Below the pieces are notes generated by a model. That model saw only the letters and a program-made list of their open reading frames with translations, was not told the origin of the DNA and searched no databases. A stretch of DNA of 64,000 nucleotides from Stereum hirsutum FP-91666 SS1 (lineage: Eukaryota > Basidiomycota > Agaricomycetes > Russulales > Stereaceae), in assembly GCF_000264905.1 (NCBI RefSeq), contig NW_006763150.1, positions 62,001 to 126,000 on the forward strand, given 5' to 3'. Position 1 is the first letter of the stretch. Every line of letters starts with the position of its first letter. The translations under genes and the position numbers were made by a program. Below are positions 16,201-27,088 of the stretch, piece after piece.

Positions 16201-16263
16201 GGGTATAGGAATATCCCGGTGGATGAGGACGCGCAAATATTGAGGTTCGAGGACGAGGAGTGA
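10277..16263 (+). CDS. VPS10: Vps10 vacuolar sorting receptor (sortilin family)
   Basis: Type I receptor that carries vacuolar hydrolases such as carboxypeptidase Y from the late Golgi to endosomes. Nineteen exons join in frame to 1,461 aa: 10277-10426, 10497-10631, 11141-11341, 11397-12087, 12149-12515, 12605-12845, 12909-13018, 13094-13284, 13348-13382, 13436-13486, 13541-14131, 14194-14292, 14352-14631, 14687-14757, 14817-15258, 15327-15418, 15474-15583, 15648-15947, 16035-16263. A signal peptide is followed by two Vps10 domains, each a beta-propeller with BNR/Asp-box repeats ([32 protein letters not shown]) and each closed by a cysteine-rich module (around [10 protein letters not shown] and [10 protein letters not shown]). 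One membrane span ([20 protein letters not shown], about residues 1350-1375) and a tail of about 85 residues rich in acidic residues follow. The second intron is 509 bp, about ten times the others. Confidence 0.97.
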
Positions 16264-16717
16264 GGGGCGTTTCTCAATTTGTGGTTCGTTGTCGTTTTTG
16301 TCGGGAAGTGGCAGGCAGATCGTTGGGAGTGAGGCAATGGGCGGGAGGATGGTTGAGTACTAAGTATTGAGTATTGAATTCCGACTCATGTTGGTTCGTT
16401 GGTTGGGCAAGTGTAGTTCCCTGTGATTCAGATCCTGATTCCGGTTTCGAGTACGTTTACATACATCAGTTACAGTTCGTTTGCTTTTGGAGTTTCTTTC
16501 TTCCCTATGTATTGTCTCCAGTATGACTATCCTCTGAAATCCTTCCGTTACCTTCTTGAGCTGTATCGGTCAAGATCGCCGAGTCAATGTGGATGGTAAG
16601 TCACTGCGACTCTGAGGGCAGTGCTTCCGCGACAACAGAATTCATAATAACACAGGTAAAATAAACAGCGACAACAAAGCGAGGGAAGAAAGAGAGGAAA
16701 CGGAAACATAAGATCAT
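16264..16717. other. Intergenic region between convergent VPS10 and RPB7
   Basis: Holds the 3' ends of both transcripts. No gene or repeat was recognised. Confidence 0.55.
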
Positions 16718-17565
16718 TCATTCAATGACACCTAGATGATCCTCCTTGATGGTCCCGATAGCGAACTGTGTAGCCGCGGTTCAGTCATGTTCTGCTCTGT
16801 GGCGCTACGCGAAGGGAAGACTCACGATTTCGGTGGCGTCAACACGGGTGCCGACGATTTTTAGGCGCACTTTTGTGTTTTTCTCGATGATCTACGTGAT
16901 ACGGAGGGATGTGGCGTTAAAAGGGCGTGTTGGGCGGAGGAAGAAAGAGGAGGGCTGACCTGTTCCTCGGAGGCGAATGATGGTGGATTTGATGTTGGGT
17001 CGAATTTCATGTCGGGGTGGATGAGCTGGAGAGCGAAGGTTCGATGTGTGAGGATATAGGCTTTCTATGAAAGGGTGCAAAGCTTACTTGATGTGAAACG
17101 AAGACGGTCAAAGGTCCAACGTCCGCGAAGAAACCCATCTTCAAATCACGAGCACCACCACCGACCCTCGGTCAATCCACCATCCTCACCACCTATAACA
17201 ACAACAAAAACACAAGCCGCGCACCTTGTTCACGTTATTGACCACTCCATCCACGACCTCCCCCTTGAACGGCTTGAACACGATCGCCCGGTACCTTGTC
17301 ACGAACTCAGCCTGCCCACTCCCTCCGAGCACCATTCCCTTCCCGATATCCAATATCGACACGACGGCGATAATGTAACCAAATTGACCTGAACATGTTC
17401 CTTCTACGTCTGAGTAGAGTTTTGATTCAAGGAATTGGAGCATGCGGGGGCCGAAGTAGGAGGGGTGGAGGAGGATGGTGTGCGTGAGTTCTTTCTGGAG
17501 GGAGTGCTGGTCAGTTGTGTTGGACAGGATAGAGCAGACAGGAACATAATTACGATGAAGAACAT
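16718..17565 (-). CDS. RPB7: DNA-directed RNA polymerase II subunit Rpb7
   Basis: Subunit of the Rpb4/Rpb7 stalk of RNA polymerase II. Six exons (17565-17554, 17494-17225, 17138-17088, 17025-16960, 16891-16826, 16765-16718) give 170 aa, the usual length for eukaryotic Rpb7. The first exon encodes only four residues (MFFI), continuing as KELTHTILLHPSYFGPRM. Further hallmarks are DVEGTCSGQFGYI, YRAIVFKPFKGEVVDG, and the C-terminal OB-fold ending FAIGTIKEDHLGVIE. It is convergent with VPS10. It is the last conserved housekeeping gene before the repeat array. Confidence 0.97.
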
Positions 17566-17829
17566 GACGGTGAGTTTTAGACCAGTATATTCGTGGGATT
17601 TCGTACAGGTTCGGGAGGGTAACTGAGTTTTCCGAATGAATGTGGCGAGAAACAAGAGCGCTCGACGCGACGCGAACCGTTGAGCCAGCCCGGCAAATTC
17701 CGCGCATGGGACGCCACAAGTCGGGCGAGTATATTCGACTCTCCAAGCCTCCATCATCATCCCAATGATCACCGTTCAGCACTGTCGGTCCCCACGCCTG
17801 ATAAGCCCACCGCTGAAATAACGATCATG
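17566..17829. promoter_or_regulatory. RPB7 upstream region, up to the array border
   Basis: Only about 265 bp separate the RPB7 start from the first sequence that matches the array (about 17830). This must hold the RPB7 promoter. No TATA box is evident on the minus strand. Confidence 0.4.
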
Positions 17830-18420
17830 AATCCACATCGTCTTGGGTGCTCTTATACACTGCTATTGCTTTCTTGCCGTCTTAGCTCAGGATGAACTCG
17901 ATGGACTGCTTCCGACGAACAAAGCCTATCGCTACTTGCAGCTTTCCATCCTCGTCTTTTAGCTCGATTGTCTGTTCTGTACCTTCTATCTATGTGCTGT
18001 GTTTGTGGACCAACAATTTACAAAACGTACTCGAACATATCAAGTATTGTCTGACTTCAAGAAATACGACGGTGAAATGAGGAATGCGACTTCTGATTCT
18101 TACCGGCAGCGTTGTGCTACGTGTTTGACCAGGATCTCGTGCAGGAAGTCTCGCTCGATTTGTTCGAGCTAAGCGACTTGCAGTTTGCTACATGACTCTT
18201 CGTACCGTTCCAATCTCGTCGTGCTTCTAGTGTTTCTCGGAGTGTACGTGCTCGAAGATCACGCCGATGCGCTTCTGGTGTGCGGAGGATAATGGAACCT
18301 GAGAGAAATGGAATGGCTCCGAACGGGAGAATAGAGATTGTCAGAGGCTCAAAGTCGCTGGGTCGGACTCGAAGAACACGCGGGTTTGAGTTGTCTACAT
18401 TTTGTATCGCCCTTACACAA
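17830..18420 (+). pseudogene. Y0: truncated 3' part of a Y gene at the array border
   Basis: This matches the 3' third of Y2 (around 28045-28432), including an intron end (TTAGCTCAG at about 17890, GGCTCAG in Y2) and a conserved frame LSDFKKYDGE (LSDFKNYDGE in Y2). The 5' part is absent: similarity stops at about 17830, next to the RPB7 upstream region. It is therefore a cut-off copy that marks the left edge of the amplified block. Confidence 0.5.
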
Positions 18421-18536
18421 ACTAGCGGTTGTAATCTCTCACTCTTCCGAATACACGCGAGAATTGTGCGCCTACTGTCAGCACAAACGCTTTTGGACCG
18501 AAGACTGCCTCCGAATATGTTACAAAGTTCCCGATT

Positions 18537-19690
18537 CACGGAGACTGTACGTTGAACTTGGGCCACATCCGAATCGCGGCGCCACACGAACTCTAAGTTA
18601 TTAAGTACTTGCGTACCGACGCGGAAAAAGCGTCGAGTCCAGAGCTTGTTCCTCCTCTCACAACAAATCGTCTCGTCTTTGTCTCTATACCCAAAGGAAG
18701 ATCATTACTACTCTAGGAAATAATTGCTAGGAGGTCCAACTCTTTTCCGAGAAACGACCCAGACGTTGGCATGCGGTCTTATGGTGCGTGGATCGATGGT
18801 ACGGAGGCACGACGTCCGTTGCCAACTCACGCAAGGATCACGCATGGTACAGGTACAGACACAGTGAACACCGAACGGAAGGGCCGTTTGTTGCCCCGTG
18901 TTCCTGAATACACAGAGAAATACCGACAGATGGATGGATAAGAGAACAAGAGTCCGAAGTGCCAGTGGATACGGTAGAAAAGATGAAGAAATCAGATCGG
19001 TGCGTTTACTTTACCGCTCTCGACGCCGTTTCACCCAGGATGGAGTACGAGTTGTGTACGTATGGACCTACAATGAGAATGGGAGAACGCGAGAATGGAT
19101 GGAGGTGATAAGACATGGAGCGAGTTGGCAGGTGCGTGTGTTCAACCCCCGCTTCAGACACTCGTTGCTTACCATCAGAACGTCAGAATAATACAGGAGG
19201 TACAGAATCAAATCACAAAGTGACGATCTCACATATGCAGTGAAGAAAAACAGAGCCGGGCCCAACGGGTACGCGTCCCTCAAGTTGGCCGAAATTCAGT
19301 ATAGACAAGGGCCTGCTTCTCCATGCCCCGGCGGACGAAGGAGGACACCGGATAAAATGAGGCCAGGAAAAGAAACAGGTGAGTCGAGCTCCGAAACAAT
19401 AAATAGTCCATAATTCCCTTCCTCTAACGTGAAATATACCGCCAAACCCGCCCCCCCCCCCTACTCGGAACTATCTCCCAACCCCTTCACTTCGAACTCC
19501 CCTTCGAATCCTCCCTTTCGAATCCCTCACACTCCGTTCAGTCTAGTGACCTCTCTCCTGCATCCTCTATGCCTCCTCACCCTCCCCAGAATTTTCACTC
19601 AGCCCCAGGATCGGTACTCCCTCTCAGAGCACGTCACCCTTCATGGTGGCCGAGCGAAACTGGTTAGCTCGCTGCAGCTGACGGCGCATT
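18537..19690. repeat. Segment Z1 (conserved spacer between Y and X 3' ends)
   Basis: Conserved in every unit with no long frame preserved in all copies. Stable elements, in order, are: the opening CACGGAGACTGT block; a block around TACTCTAGGAAATAATTG; a block reading GTGCGTGGATCGATGATTCG in most copies; an intron-like piece starting GTGCGTGTGTTC with a GCTAAC branch-point-like site and ending ATACAG in most copies; a G|GTGAGT site just before AATAAATAG; and a C/T-rich run that ends at the X 3' end. It may be a spliced non-coding transcript, an extended 3' UTR of Y, or a decayed gene. Confidence 0.5.
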
Positions 19691-19698
19691 GCCGTCAG
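19678..19698 (-). other. Hairpin overlapping the X1 stop codon
   Basis: CTGACGGC, a five-base loop, then GCCGTCAG form a perfect 8-bp stem. On the minus strand the X1 stop TGA (19697-19695) is part of the stem. The same element sits at the end of the other X genes with small changes. Confidence 0.6.
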
Positions 19699-21598
19699 TC
19701 TGAGCTGCTATACCTATCGTTTGGTATTACCTTGAAGGATTCGGGCTCTGGTTGGTGATCCGCCGTAGCGGCCACGTCCCCTTTAGCCGTCACCCCCCGT
19801 GGTGTGTTGGACCTCCTCCTCTTCTTCTCCGGTCCCTTGCTCTCGTCCCTCCCCTCGTCCTCGCTCCGCGCCCTCCTCTTACCCGTCATAGCAGACTGCA
19901 ACGGTTCTTTTTTGACGTCGATTGCCCGTTGAGGTGCGATTTGGGCGTTGTAACCACTCAAATCCCATCCGTCGCACTTTTTGTTGTACGTCCTTCTTTT
20001 TCCCCCCTGAACACTGGTCTCGGGCGGTAGCTCGATAGGCGTCTGGTCGGGCATCGAGTGTGCGATAAATCCCCCTTCTTTCTTCGCCTGCTCTGTGTGA
20101 AGACTGAAGTGAGGGGCCTGTTTCTGTTGCCAGAACTCTGATAGGCCTTCTAATGAAGCGGGTGGAGAGTCTGTCGCGGGGCGGCTATGAGGTTCCTCCC
20201 TTGGTGCCTCCGGGACCCGCTGTCGAATGGGGTGACCTCGAGAGTCGTCATCGCGGAGGGTTAAATGAGGGGACGGTGCCCGCGTCTCGGTCGAGGCTGG
20301 GGCGTCGTGAACGACAGGCTGGTGCGGGGTGACGGGCACGGGGGCATCTGTATGTTGAGGCGTGCTGTTGGCCGCGACCTGCGAGTGGAGTGCGGTAGCA
20401 GGCTGGCTAAGAGCCACGTACCTAATCCCATCTTGCGCCTCCACGGCCTGCGTCTCAACGTGGCCAGTTTCCTCGGAGGACCCCTCGCTGAGTGCGCGGT
20501 CTATCTCATCCGCCAACTCGGGCGTGACGACAATGTCACAGCCCGGGTTCTCGAGCCAGTTGCATAGTCTGTCTAAGTCGATATCGTCGTGGAAGTCGGC
20601 GCTCGACGTCGTGGTGGGGGTTTCCAGCTGGCATGGGATGGGGCTATTGACGAGATCATCGTCGCGAGCAATAGCCGGCGGGCTAGGAACTAAGTGCGAG
20701 GGTTGAGAGCTCGCTGCGATCTCGTGGTGTTCTGGGACGGCGCTAGGAAGGTGATATGCGTTCGTCGCGGTCATTTGTTGGTGGGGTAGGATGGTCTGTG
20801 GTATACGAGGTGCAAATCCCATGTTCATGGAGATGGGATTGACGAACGGAGCTGCGAGGGTGGTTGGGTTAGGGGAGAGACCGTTCGTGTTTTCTCTCCT
20901 GCACAGAGATACCTGTGCGATAAATGATTACGTCGTCAGCCAGGGAGTGTAGAAGAACAGAGAAGCGAGAGAGAAAGAAAGGCGTACCCCGACTTGTGTG
21001 GCAAAAGTCTTCGCCAAAATAGCCGTAGTGCTTTCTGCACGGGCGAACGCACGATGATGGTGGTGTGTTCCGTATGAAGAGTTTGCCGCCGTGTTGACCT
21101 GCTGTATCTGTTCATCAGTTTCTGACCCATGTTTCATTGTAGGACGGACAGACGAACCTGGGCCACACCCGGTGTCGATGCCACACCATCGCCATTATAG
21201 AGTCCCGATGACTTGGTGCTCTCCTTGAGGTTCGTATTAAACTGAGAGGGATGGAAGAAGTCACGATCGATGGACAAAACAAAGATGGAAGGAGAATATA
21301 ATGGCAATGGTCTGTGCTCACCTCTTGAGGATGACTTGCCCCGCGCTGCGAACGCGTCGCGCGTGTCGCGCTAACCTGGACATCTGAAGGTTGGAATCAT
21401 TCAGTGGGGCGATCAACACGATCTCGGCGCAAAGAGCGATGCTGAAGAAGAGGACGAACATTGAGCTGATGTCGACCGATGGCCCATGGGGGCGACGGTG
21501 TCACTTGCCACCCTTTGTGTCTTTAGGGCTCCTTGCTCGTGAGCGCTCTGACGTTGGGCGCGGATGGTCATCGAATGGTAAGAAGTTTGGAAGCTCAT
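19695..21598 (-). CDS. X1: unrecognised nuclear-type disordered protein
   Basis: Five exons: 21598-21460, 21383-21322, 21241-21158, 21098-20988 and 20912-19695, total 1,614 bp, 537 aa. Introns are 59-80 bp with consensus ends (GTTCGT, GTGAGC, GTTCGT, GTACGC). Exon B is basic. Exon C (28 residues) aligns with the motif KSW-x-MNDAQGV of other copies but has lost the Trp here (KSSGLYNGDGV). The last exon holds an acidic helix-like part (VTPELADEIDRALSEG, then GHVETQ), the best conserved block DGWDLSGYNAQIAPQRAIDV, and a KRRAR/KKRRR nuclear-localisation-like cluster. No known domain was recognised. An upstream in-frame ATG at 21706 is possible, but X4 and X8 have stops between the two ATGs, so 21598 was chosen. 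Probably a nuclear, disordered regulator; function unknown. Confidence 0.7.
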
Positions 21599-21808
21599 GT
21601 TTTCGATTGTCTGATTTGTTGTGATCGCTTTGCGAAGCGGTTGGTGGTGGTGGATTGCAAGAGGATGCTGTTGAGGGAGAAGGACAGGATGCGCGTCGCG
21701 CGACATGATATGCAGCCAACACGATCTCGTGACTCATTCGACGTCCGCTCCCGGCTTCACCCCGTACATTGTCTCCCATTTTGCCCAGCGCGCGGTCCTT
21801 TTGCTCTC

Positions 21809-21818
21809 CTTTTATGGC
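21809..21818 (-). promoter_or_regulatory. TATA-like element of X1
   Basis: CCATAAAAGG on the minus strand, about 211 bp upstream of the chosen X1 ATG. The same element, at 200-215 bp, precedes X3, X5 and X8. Confidence 0.5.
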
Positions 21819-21928
21819 CTCTAGTTTTGTTTTCCGTACTCGTGAGTCTCGGACGTCTCTTAAATAAAATAAAACGTTCTTTTTGAGGAACGAAAATAGC
21901 GATGTTTTTGACACTCCTGGACGACATC

Positions 21929-23560
21929 ATGGCCAAAAGGGAAGCCAATGACCCTTTGGACTCGAGTAACGATAATGGCGAGTTCTCTCTCTCTTGCCAC
22001 TCTGCTCATGCCACTTGATACAGGTCTTTTCACTTGCAGAACCCTGATGCCGTTCAAACTGTAGGGCCTTCAGACTGTAGTCTAGTGTCGGAACGACAAC
22101 AACGGTAGATACGAGCTTCTACTTGCGAGTCAGCGAGCCAGCTATGTATCCTATAGAGTCAACTCCAGCAGTGAAAGCAGCGAGCATCAAGGGTTAATAA
22201 ATCGCCTTCATTCGACAGTAGCAAGGAGGATGCGATAGGTCGACATGTCTAGACGAAGTACCCCAAGGCGACCGGTCGTGAGCAAGGCTTCGAGCCATTC
22301 CCAGAAGCAGTCTCCAGTAATTTATCAAGCACAAATCCATGTCTAGTAGGGGATCCGGACAAACCGTGAGCATTGCTACGACAGGACCATATAGCTCCAT
22401 TGAGCCAGAACAAAATGGCTTCCCATCTTAACCTGTCCTACGTAGATCATGCTCATCAATATCTCAACATTATTGTTCAAGCTAAGAGACCTAGAGTAAG
22501 CTACACCCCGTCATCTTTGTCGTTGGATGTGGTCGTAACTCTGGGGTTTCTCGGGGCGAACGAGCTATTTCTCTCCTTACTTCGTCACCCATCGAGAAAC
22601 ATATAAAAACTGAAGATTTTCGCCTTAGATACACCGTGAACAAGGACCCCTCCACCCTGCCTCGAACGTTTCGGCCGCTTGCCGTCTCATTACCTTAGAG
22701 CAGCTCCTTCTACAGCCTATTCGCTCTCATCGTGTCCATTCAGCTGGGCTCCTTGATATTCAACAGCTCGCAGGCTATAGCATCCCGACATAAAAGCTAC
22801 GACGATAATTCCGACCCTGGTGGGCGTTGTGGGTCGTATGACTGGCCAGGCTCTCGTGAAGGCTTGCAATTGGAAGAACTTCTCGAGCTAAGGGATACCA
22901 AAGACTCCTTGTTTGAGATACTTACACTGTTATCATGAACTAGAACTTCCACCCTCTGTGAGTCAACCTCTCTTAGTCTCGTAGCGTTCCACCGCTCCAT
23001 ACTCTCACCCTCGTGCTCCGCGAATTTCCAGTGGTGATTAATGTCGCTGAACATACTTCCCCAGCATCATCAAGTAAACTTTATTACCATCTGAACGGCG
23101 CAGACCACGTTAATCTCTACCACGAAAATAAGGTCGATCTGTCCCTATCGCGTCTGTCCGATTCTGCAGCCTGGGATCGGCCACTGGCTCCCTGTTCTCA
23201 TGCCTTCCGAGTCCGTGGCATGGATGGCGTTACAGGAAGTCTATGTCGCCTCCTCTTTTCCCACGGATATTTCTCCTTTCTGCAGAAGTCTGATCACCAG
23301 AGAACCTCTTCAATCATAACCACCATCTATTCTGATCATGCGTCGAATCCGATTCACCATGGCGCTCCATGGCCCCCTTGTTATCTGTCGAGTTAAGCAG
23401 CTCTCTTGCCTGGTGCCAAAGCTGTAGACGATGGGATCTGGGAGAGGTATGATGGTTTTGAAGAGGAGGATATAGAGATCGTGAGATGCTCAAAGTCGCT
23501 GGGTTGTACTCGAAGAACGCGCGGGTCGAGTCCGAGTCGTCTGTATTTTTGTATCGCTCT
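21929..23560 (+). pseudogene. Y1: degraded Y gene
   Basis: It starts with an ATG (21929) in the same position as the other Y copies, after TCCTGGACGACATC, and reads MAKREANDPLDSS. A GC-AG or shifted donor follows the first exon, and an acceptor ending GATACAG lies at about 22022. The middle has no conserved frame and appears rearranged or deleted compared with Y2-Y4. The end is recognisable by similarity to Y3 (about 23430-23560). No function can be assigned. Confidence 0.35.
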
Positions 23561-23685
23561 TCCACAAGCTGCTGGTTGAAATCACTCACTACTTTGAATA
23601 AACATGAATTTTGTACACCTACCATGATTACAAAATGATTCAGGGATGAATCAGGCCTACGAAAATGTTACAGAGTCCCCGATTC

Positions 23686-24821
23686 ACGGAGACTGTGTGC
23701 CGAACGTGGGCCACATCTGAACCGCGGCGCCACACGAACTCACACGAACTCTATCAGTTGGGTACCGACCGACGCGGAAAAAGCGTCGCTTGTTTTTGCT
23801 CTCTCAGCAATTTGTCTCGGTCTTTGTCTCTATGGCCAAAAGAAGATTATTTCTACTCTAGGAAATAATTGGTAGAAGGCCCGACTGTGTCCCGAGAAAC
23901 GTTCTGGCGGATGCCCATTGCTGGCACATGCGGTCTTATGGTGCGTGGATCGATGATTCGAGGGCACGACGTCCGTTGCCAACTCACGCATGGTGCAGGT
24001 ACAGACACAGCGGACGGAAGGGCCGTTTATGGTTCCGTGTCGCTGAAGACAGAGAAAAAATACCGCCAGATGGATAGATAACAACACAAGAGTCCGAGGT
24101 GCCAGTGGAGACGGTAGAAAAGATCAATAAATGAGAGCGGTGCGTTTTGTTCACCGTTCTCGACGCTGTTTCACCCAGGATGGAGTACGAGTTGTGTAGG
24201 TATGGACCCACAAGAGAACAGAAGACCGCGAACATAGAGGGTAAGACATGGAGCGAGACGGGAGGTGCGTGTGTTCAACCCCCACATGAGACACTCGTTG
24301 CTAACCATCGGAACGCCAGGCTAATACAGGAGGTACATAATCAAATTACAAAGTGACGATCTCGCCTATACATTGAAGAAAAAGAGACAGCGCAGGGCCT
24401 AACGGGTACGCGACCCTCAAGTTGGCTGAAATACATGATGGCGTTCAGTCTAGACAGGGGCCTGCTTCTCCATGCCCCGGCGGACGAAGGAAGACACAAG
24501 ATAAAATGAAGCCAGAAAAATAAAAAGGTGAGTGGAACTCCGAGACAATAAATAGTCCAGAGTCCCCCTCCTACGTGAAGCAAACCGCCAAACCCATCCC
24601 CCTACTCGCAACCACCCCCAACCCTTACACTTCGAACTCCCCTTCTTATCGCCCACCCTCCCCGCTCGCTCTACTCGTCCTTTCCTGCGCTCTCTACCTC
24701 TTCCCACCCTCCCCGGAATCTTCACCCGGCCCCAGGATCGGTACTCCCCCTCGGAGCACGTCACCCTTCACGGTGGCCGTGTGAAACTGGTTAGCTAGCT
24801 TCAGCTGACGGCCCATCGCCG
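23686..24821. repeat. Segment Z2
   Basis: Second copy of Z, with the same order of blocks as Z1. The intron-like piece with a clean GCTAAC site is at about 24264-24329. A C/T-rich stretch at 24590-24740 precedes the X2 3' end. Confidence 0.5.
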
Positions 24822-26733
24822 TCAGTTTGAGCTGCTATACCTTTCGTATGGTGCATCTTGAGGGTTCAGGCTCTGGTTGGTGCCCGCCGTAGCGGCCATG
24901 TCCCCTTCAGCCGTCACCCCGCGTGGTGTGTTGGACCTCCTCCTCTTCTTCTCCGGTCCCTTGCTCTCGTCCCTCCCCTCGTCCTCGCTCCGCGCCCTCC
25001 TCTTACCCGTCATAGCAGTCGGCATCGGTGCTTCTTTGACGTCGATTGCCCGTTGAGGCGCGATTTGGGCGTTATATCCGCTCAAATCCCATCCTTCGCA
25101 CTTCTTGTTGTACAGCCTTGGTTTTTTCCCCGGAAGACTGGTGTCGGGCGGTGGCTCGATAGGCGTCTGGTCGGGCATCGAGCATGGGATAAAGCCCCCT
25201 TCTTTCTTCACGCGCTCTGTGTGAAGACTAAAGTGGCGGGCTTGTCTCTGTTCCCAGAATTCTGATGGGCCTTCTGGTGACGCGGGCGGAGAATCTGTCG
25301 CGGGATGGCTAGGGGGTTCCTCCCTCGGTGACTCTAGGATCTGCTGTGGAATCGGGTGACCTCGAGAGTCGTCGTCGCGAAGGTTTGGATGATGGGACAG
25401 ACCTCCCGTCTGGATCGTGGTCGGGGCTTCGTTAACGTCAGGGCTGGACGGGACAGATGGCGTAGCGGTATCTGTATGTTGAGGTGTGCTGTTGGCCGCG
25501 ACCTGTGAGTAGAGTGCGGTAGCAGGCTGGCTAAGAGGCACGTACCTAATCTCATCTTGCGCCTCCGCGGCCTGCGTCTCGACGTGGCCCGTTGGCTCGG
25601 AAGGCCCTTCGCTGAGTACGCGCTCTATTTCCTCCTCCATTTCGGGTGTGACAATGAAGTCTGGGTCCATGAGGAAGCTGCATGACTCGTCTACGTCGAC
25701 ATTGTCGTGGGATTCGGTGCTCGAGGTTGTCGTGGGGGATCCCACCTCGCGTGAGACGGGACTATCGACGAGCACGCCGTCGCGGGCGATCGCCGACAGG
25801 GTGGGAACGAAACGCGACGGATGAATGTTCGACGCGATCCCGTCGTGTTCTGGGTCGGCGTTACGAAGGTGGGATGCGCTCGTCGCGGCCGTTCGCTGAT
25901 GGGGCAAGATGGTTTGTGGGATACGAGGTGCAAATCCCACGTTCATGAAGACGGGATTAACGCACGGCGCTGCGAGGCTGGTTGGGTTAGGCAGGAAACC
26001 GTTGGTGCTTTGTCCGCCGGGTCTCGATACCTGCGCGACAAATGACTACAACGTCAGTCACTTAAGACGCAGGGCAGTGTAGAAGAACAAAGAAAGAGTG
26101 AAAGAGAAAGAGGGGCGTACCTCGACTTGTGTGGCAAAAGTCCTCGCCAGAACACTTGTAGTGCTTTCTGCGCGGGCGAACGCGCGATGACCATGGTGCG
26201 TTCCGTTTGAAGAGCTTGCTGCCATATTGACCTGCTGTATCTGCTCATCAGTTTCTCTGGCATATGTTTTATTCTAGAACGGAAGGACGGACCTGGGCCA
26301 CAATCGGTTTCGACGCCACATCCTCGCTATTATACAGCCCCGATGACTCGTTGCTCTTCTTGGGGTTCACCTTCGACTGAGAGGGATGCAAGACGTCACG
26401 ATCGATAGAAACGACAAAGACGGAAGGAGGATATAAGAAAAATGGTATGTACTCACCATTTGGGGACGACTTGCCCCGCGCTGCGAACGCGTCGCGCGTG
26501 TCGCGCTAGCCTGGACATCTGAAGTTTGGAATTATTTTGTGGGATGATCAGCACGAGCTCGACCCAAACAGCAACGCTGAAGAAGAGGACGAACATTGAG
26601 CTGATGTCGACCGATGGCCCATTGGGGCGACGGTGTCACTTGCCACCCTTTGTGTCTTTAGGGCTCCTTGCCCGTGGGCGGTCTGACGTTGGGCGCGGAT
26701 GGTCATCGAATGGTAAGAAGTTTGGAAGTTCAT
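24822..26733 (-). CDS. X2: paralog of X1
   Basis: Exons 26733-26595, 26518-26457, 26376-26293, 26231-26121 and 26030-24822 give 534 aa in frame with the same intron positions as X1. It is the closest relative of X1: exon B is nearly identical in DNA, and the last exon shares GWDLSGYNAQIAPQRAIDV and the KRRAR/KKRRR basic cluster. The acidic block reads IVTPEMEEEIERVLSEG. Exon C reads SKVNPKKSNESSGLYN, again without the Trp kept in X4-X9. The upstream TATA-like element is degraded (an AAAAAGG run in place of ATAAAAGG), so expression may differ. Function unknown. Confidence 0.7.
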
Positions 26734-27088
26734 GTTTTCTATTGTCTGATTTGTTGTGATTGCTTTGCGAAGCGATTGGTGGTGGTGGAGGATGGGAGGA
26801 GGATGCTGTTGAGGGAGAAGGAGAGGATGCGCGTCGCGCGACATGATATGCAGCCAACACAGTCTCGTGACCAATTGGACGTCCGCCCCCGGCTTCACCC
26901 CGTACATTGTCTCCCATTTTGCCCAGCCTCTCCGGTCCTTTTGCTCTCCCTTTTTGGCCTCTGGTTTTTTATCGTACTTGTGAGTCTCATACATTTATTG
27001 TAGAAAATAAATACTGTTATCCTTCTTTTTGGGACACGAAAATCGCGACGTTTTTGTGACACCGTGCTTGTGCCTCCTGGACGACATT

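Noticed and set aside
20261..20706. Plus-strand open frames opposite X1 (and the same at X2 and X3)
   Set aside because: They are shadows of the X last exon, which has the coherent intron structure and conserved protein blocks.
21501..21914. Minus frame of 137 codons with KTKLEAIKGEQKDRALGKMG over the X1 leader
   Set aside because: The frame differs between units, is interrupted in others, and lies over the conserved promoter and leader region.
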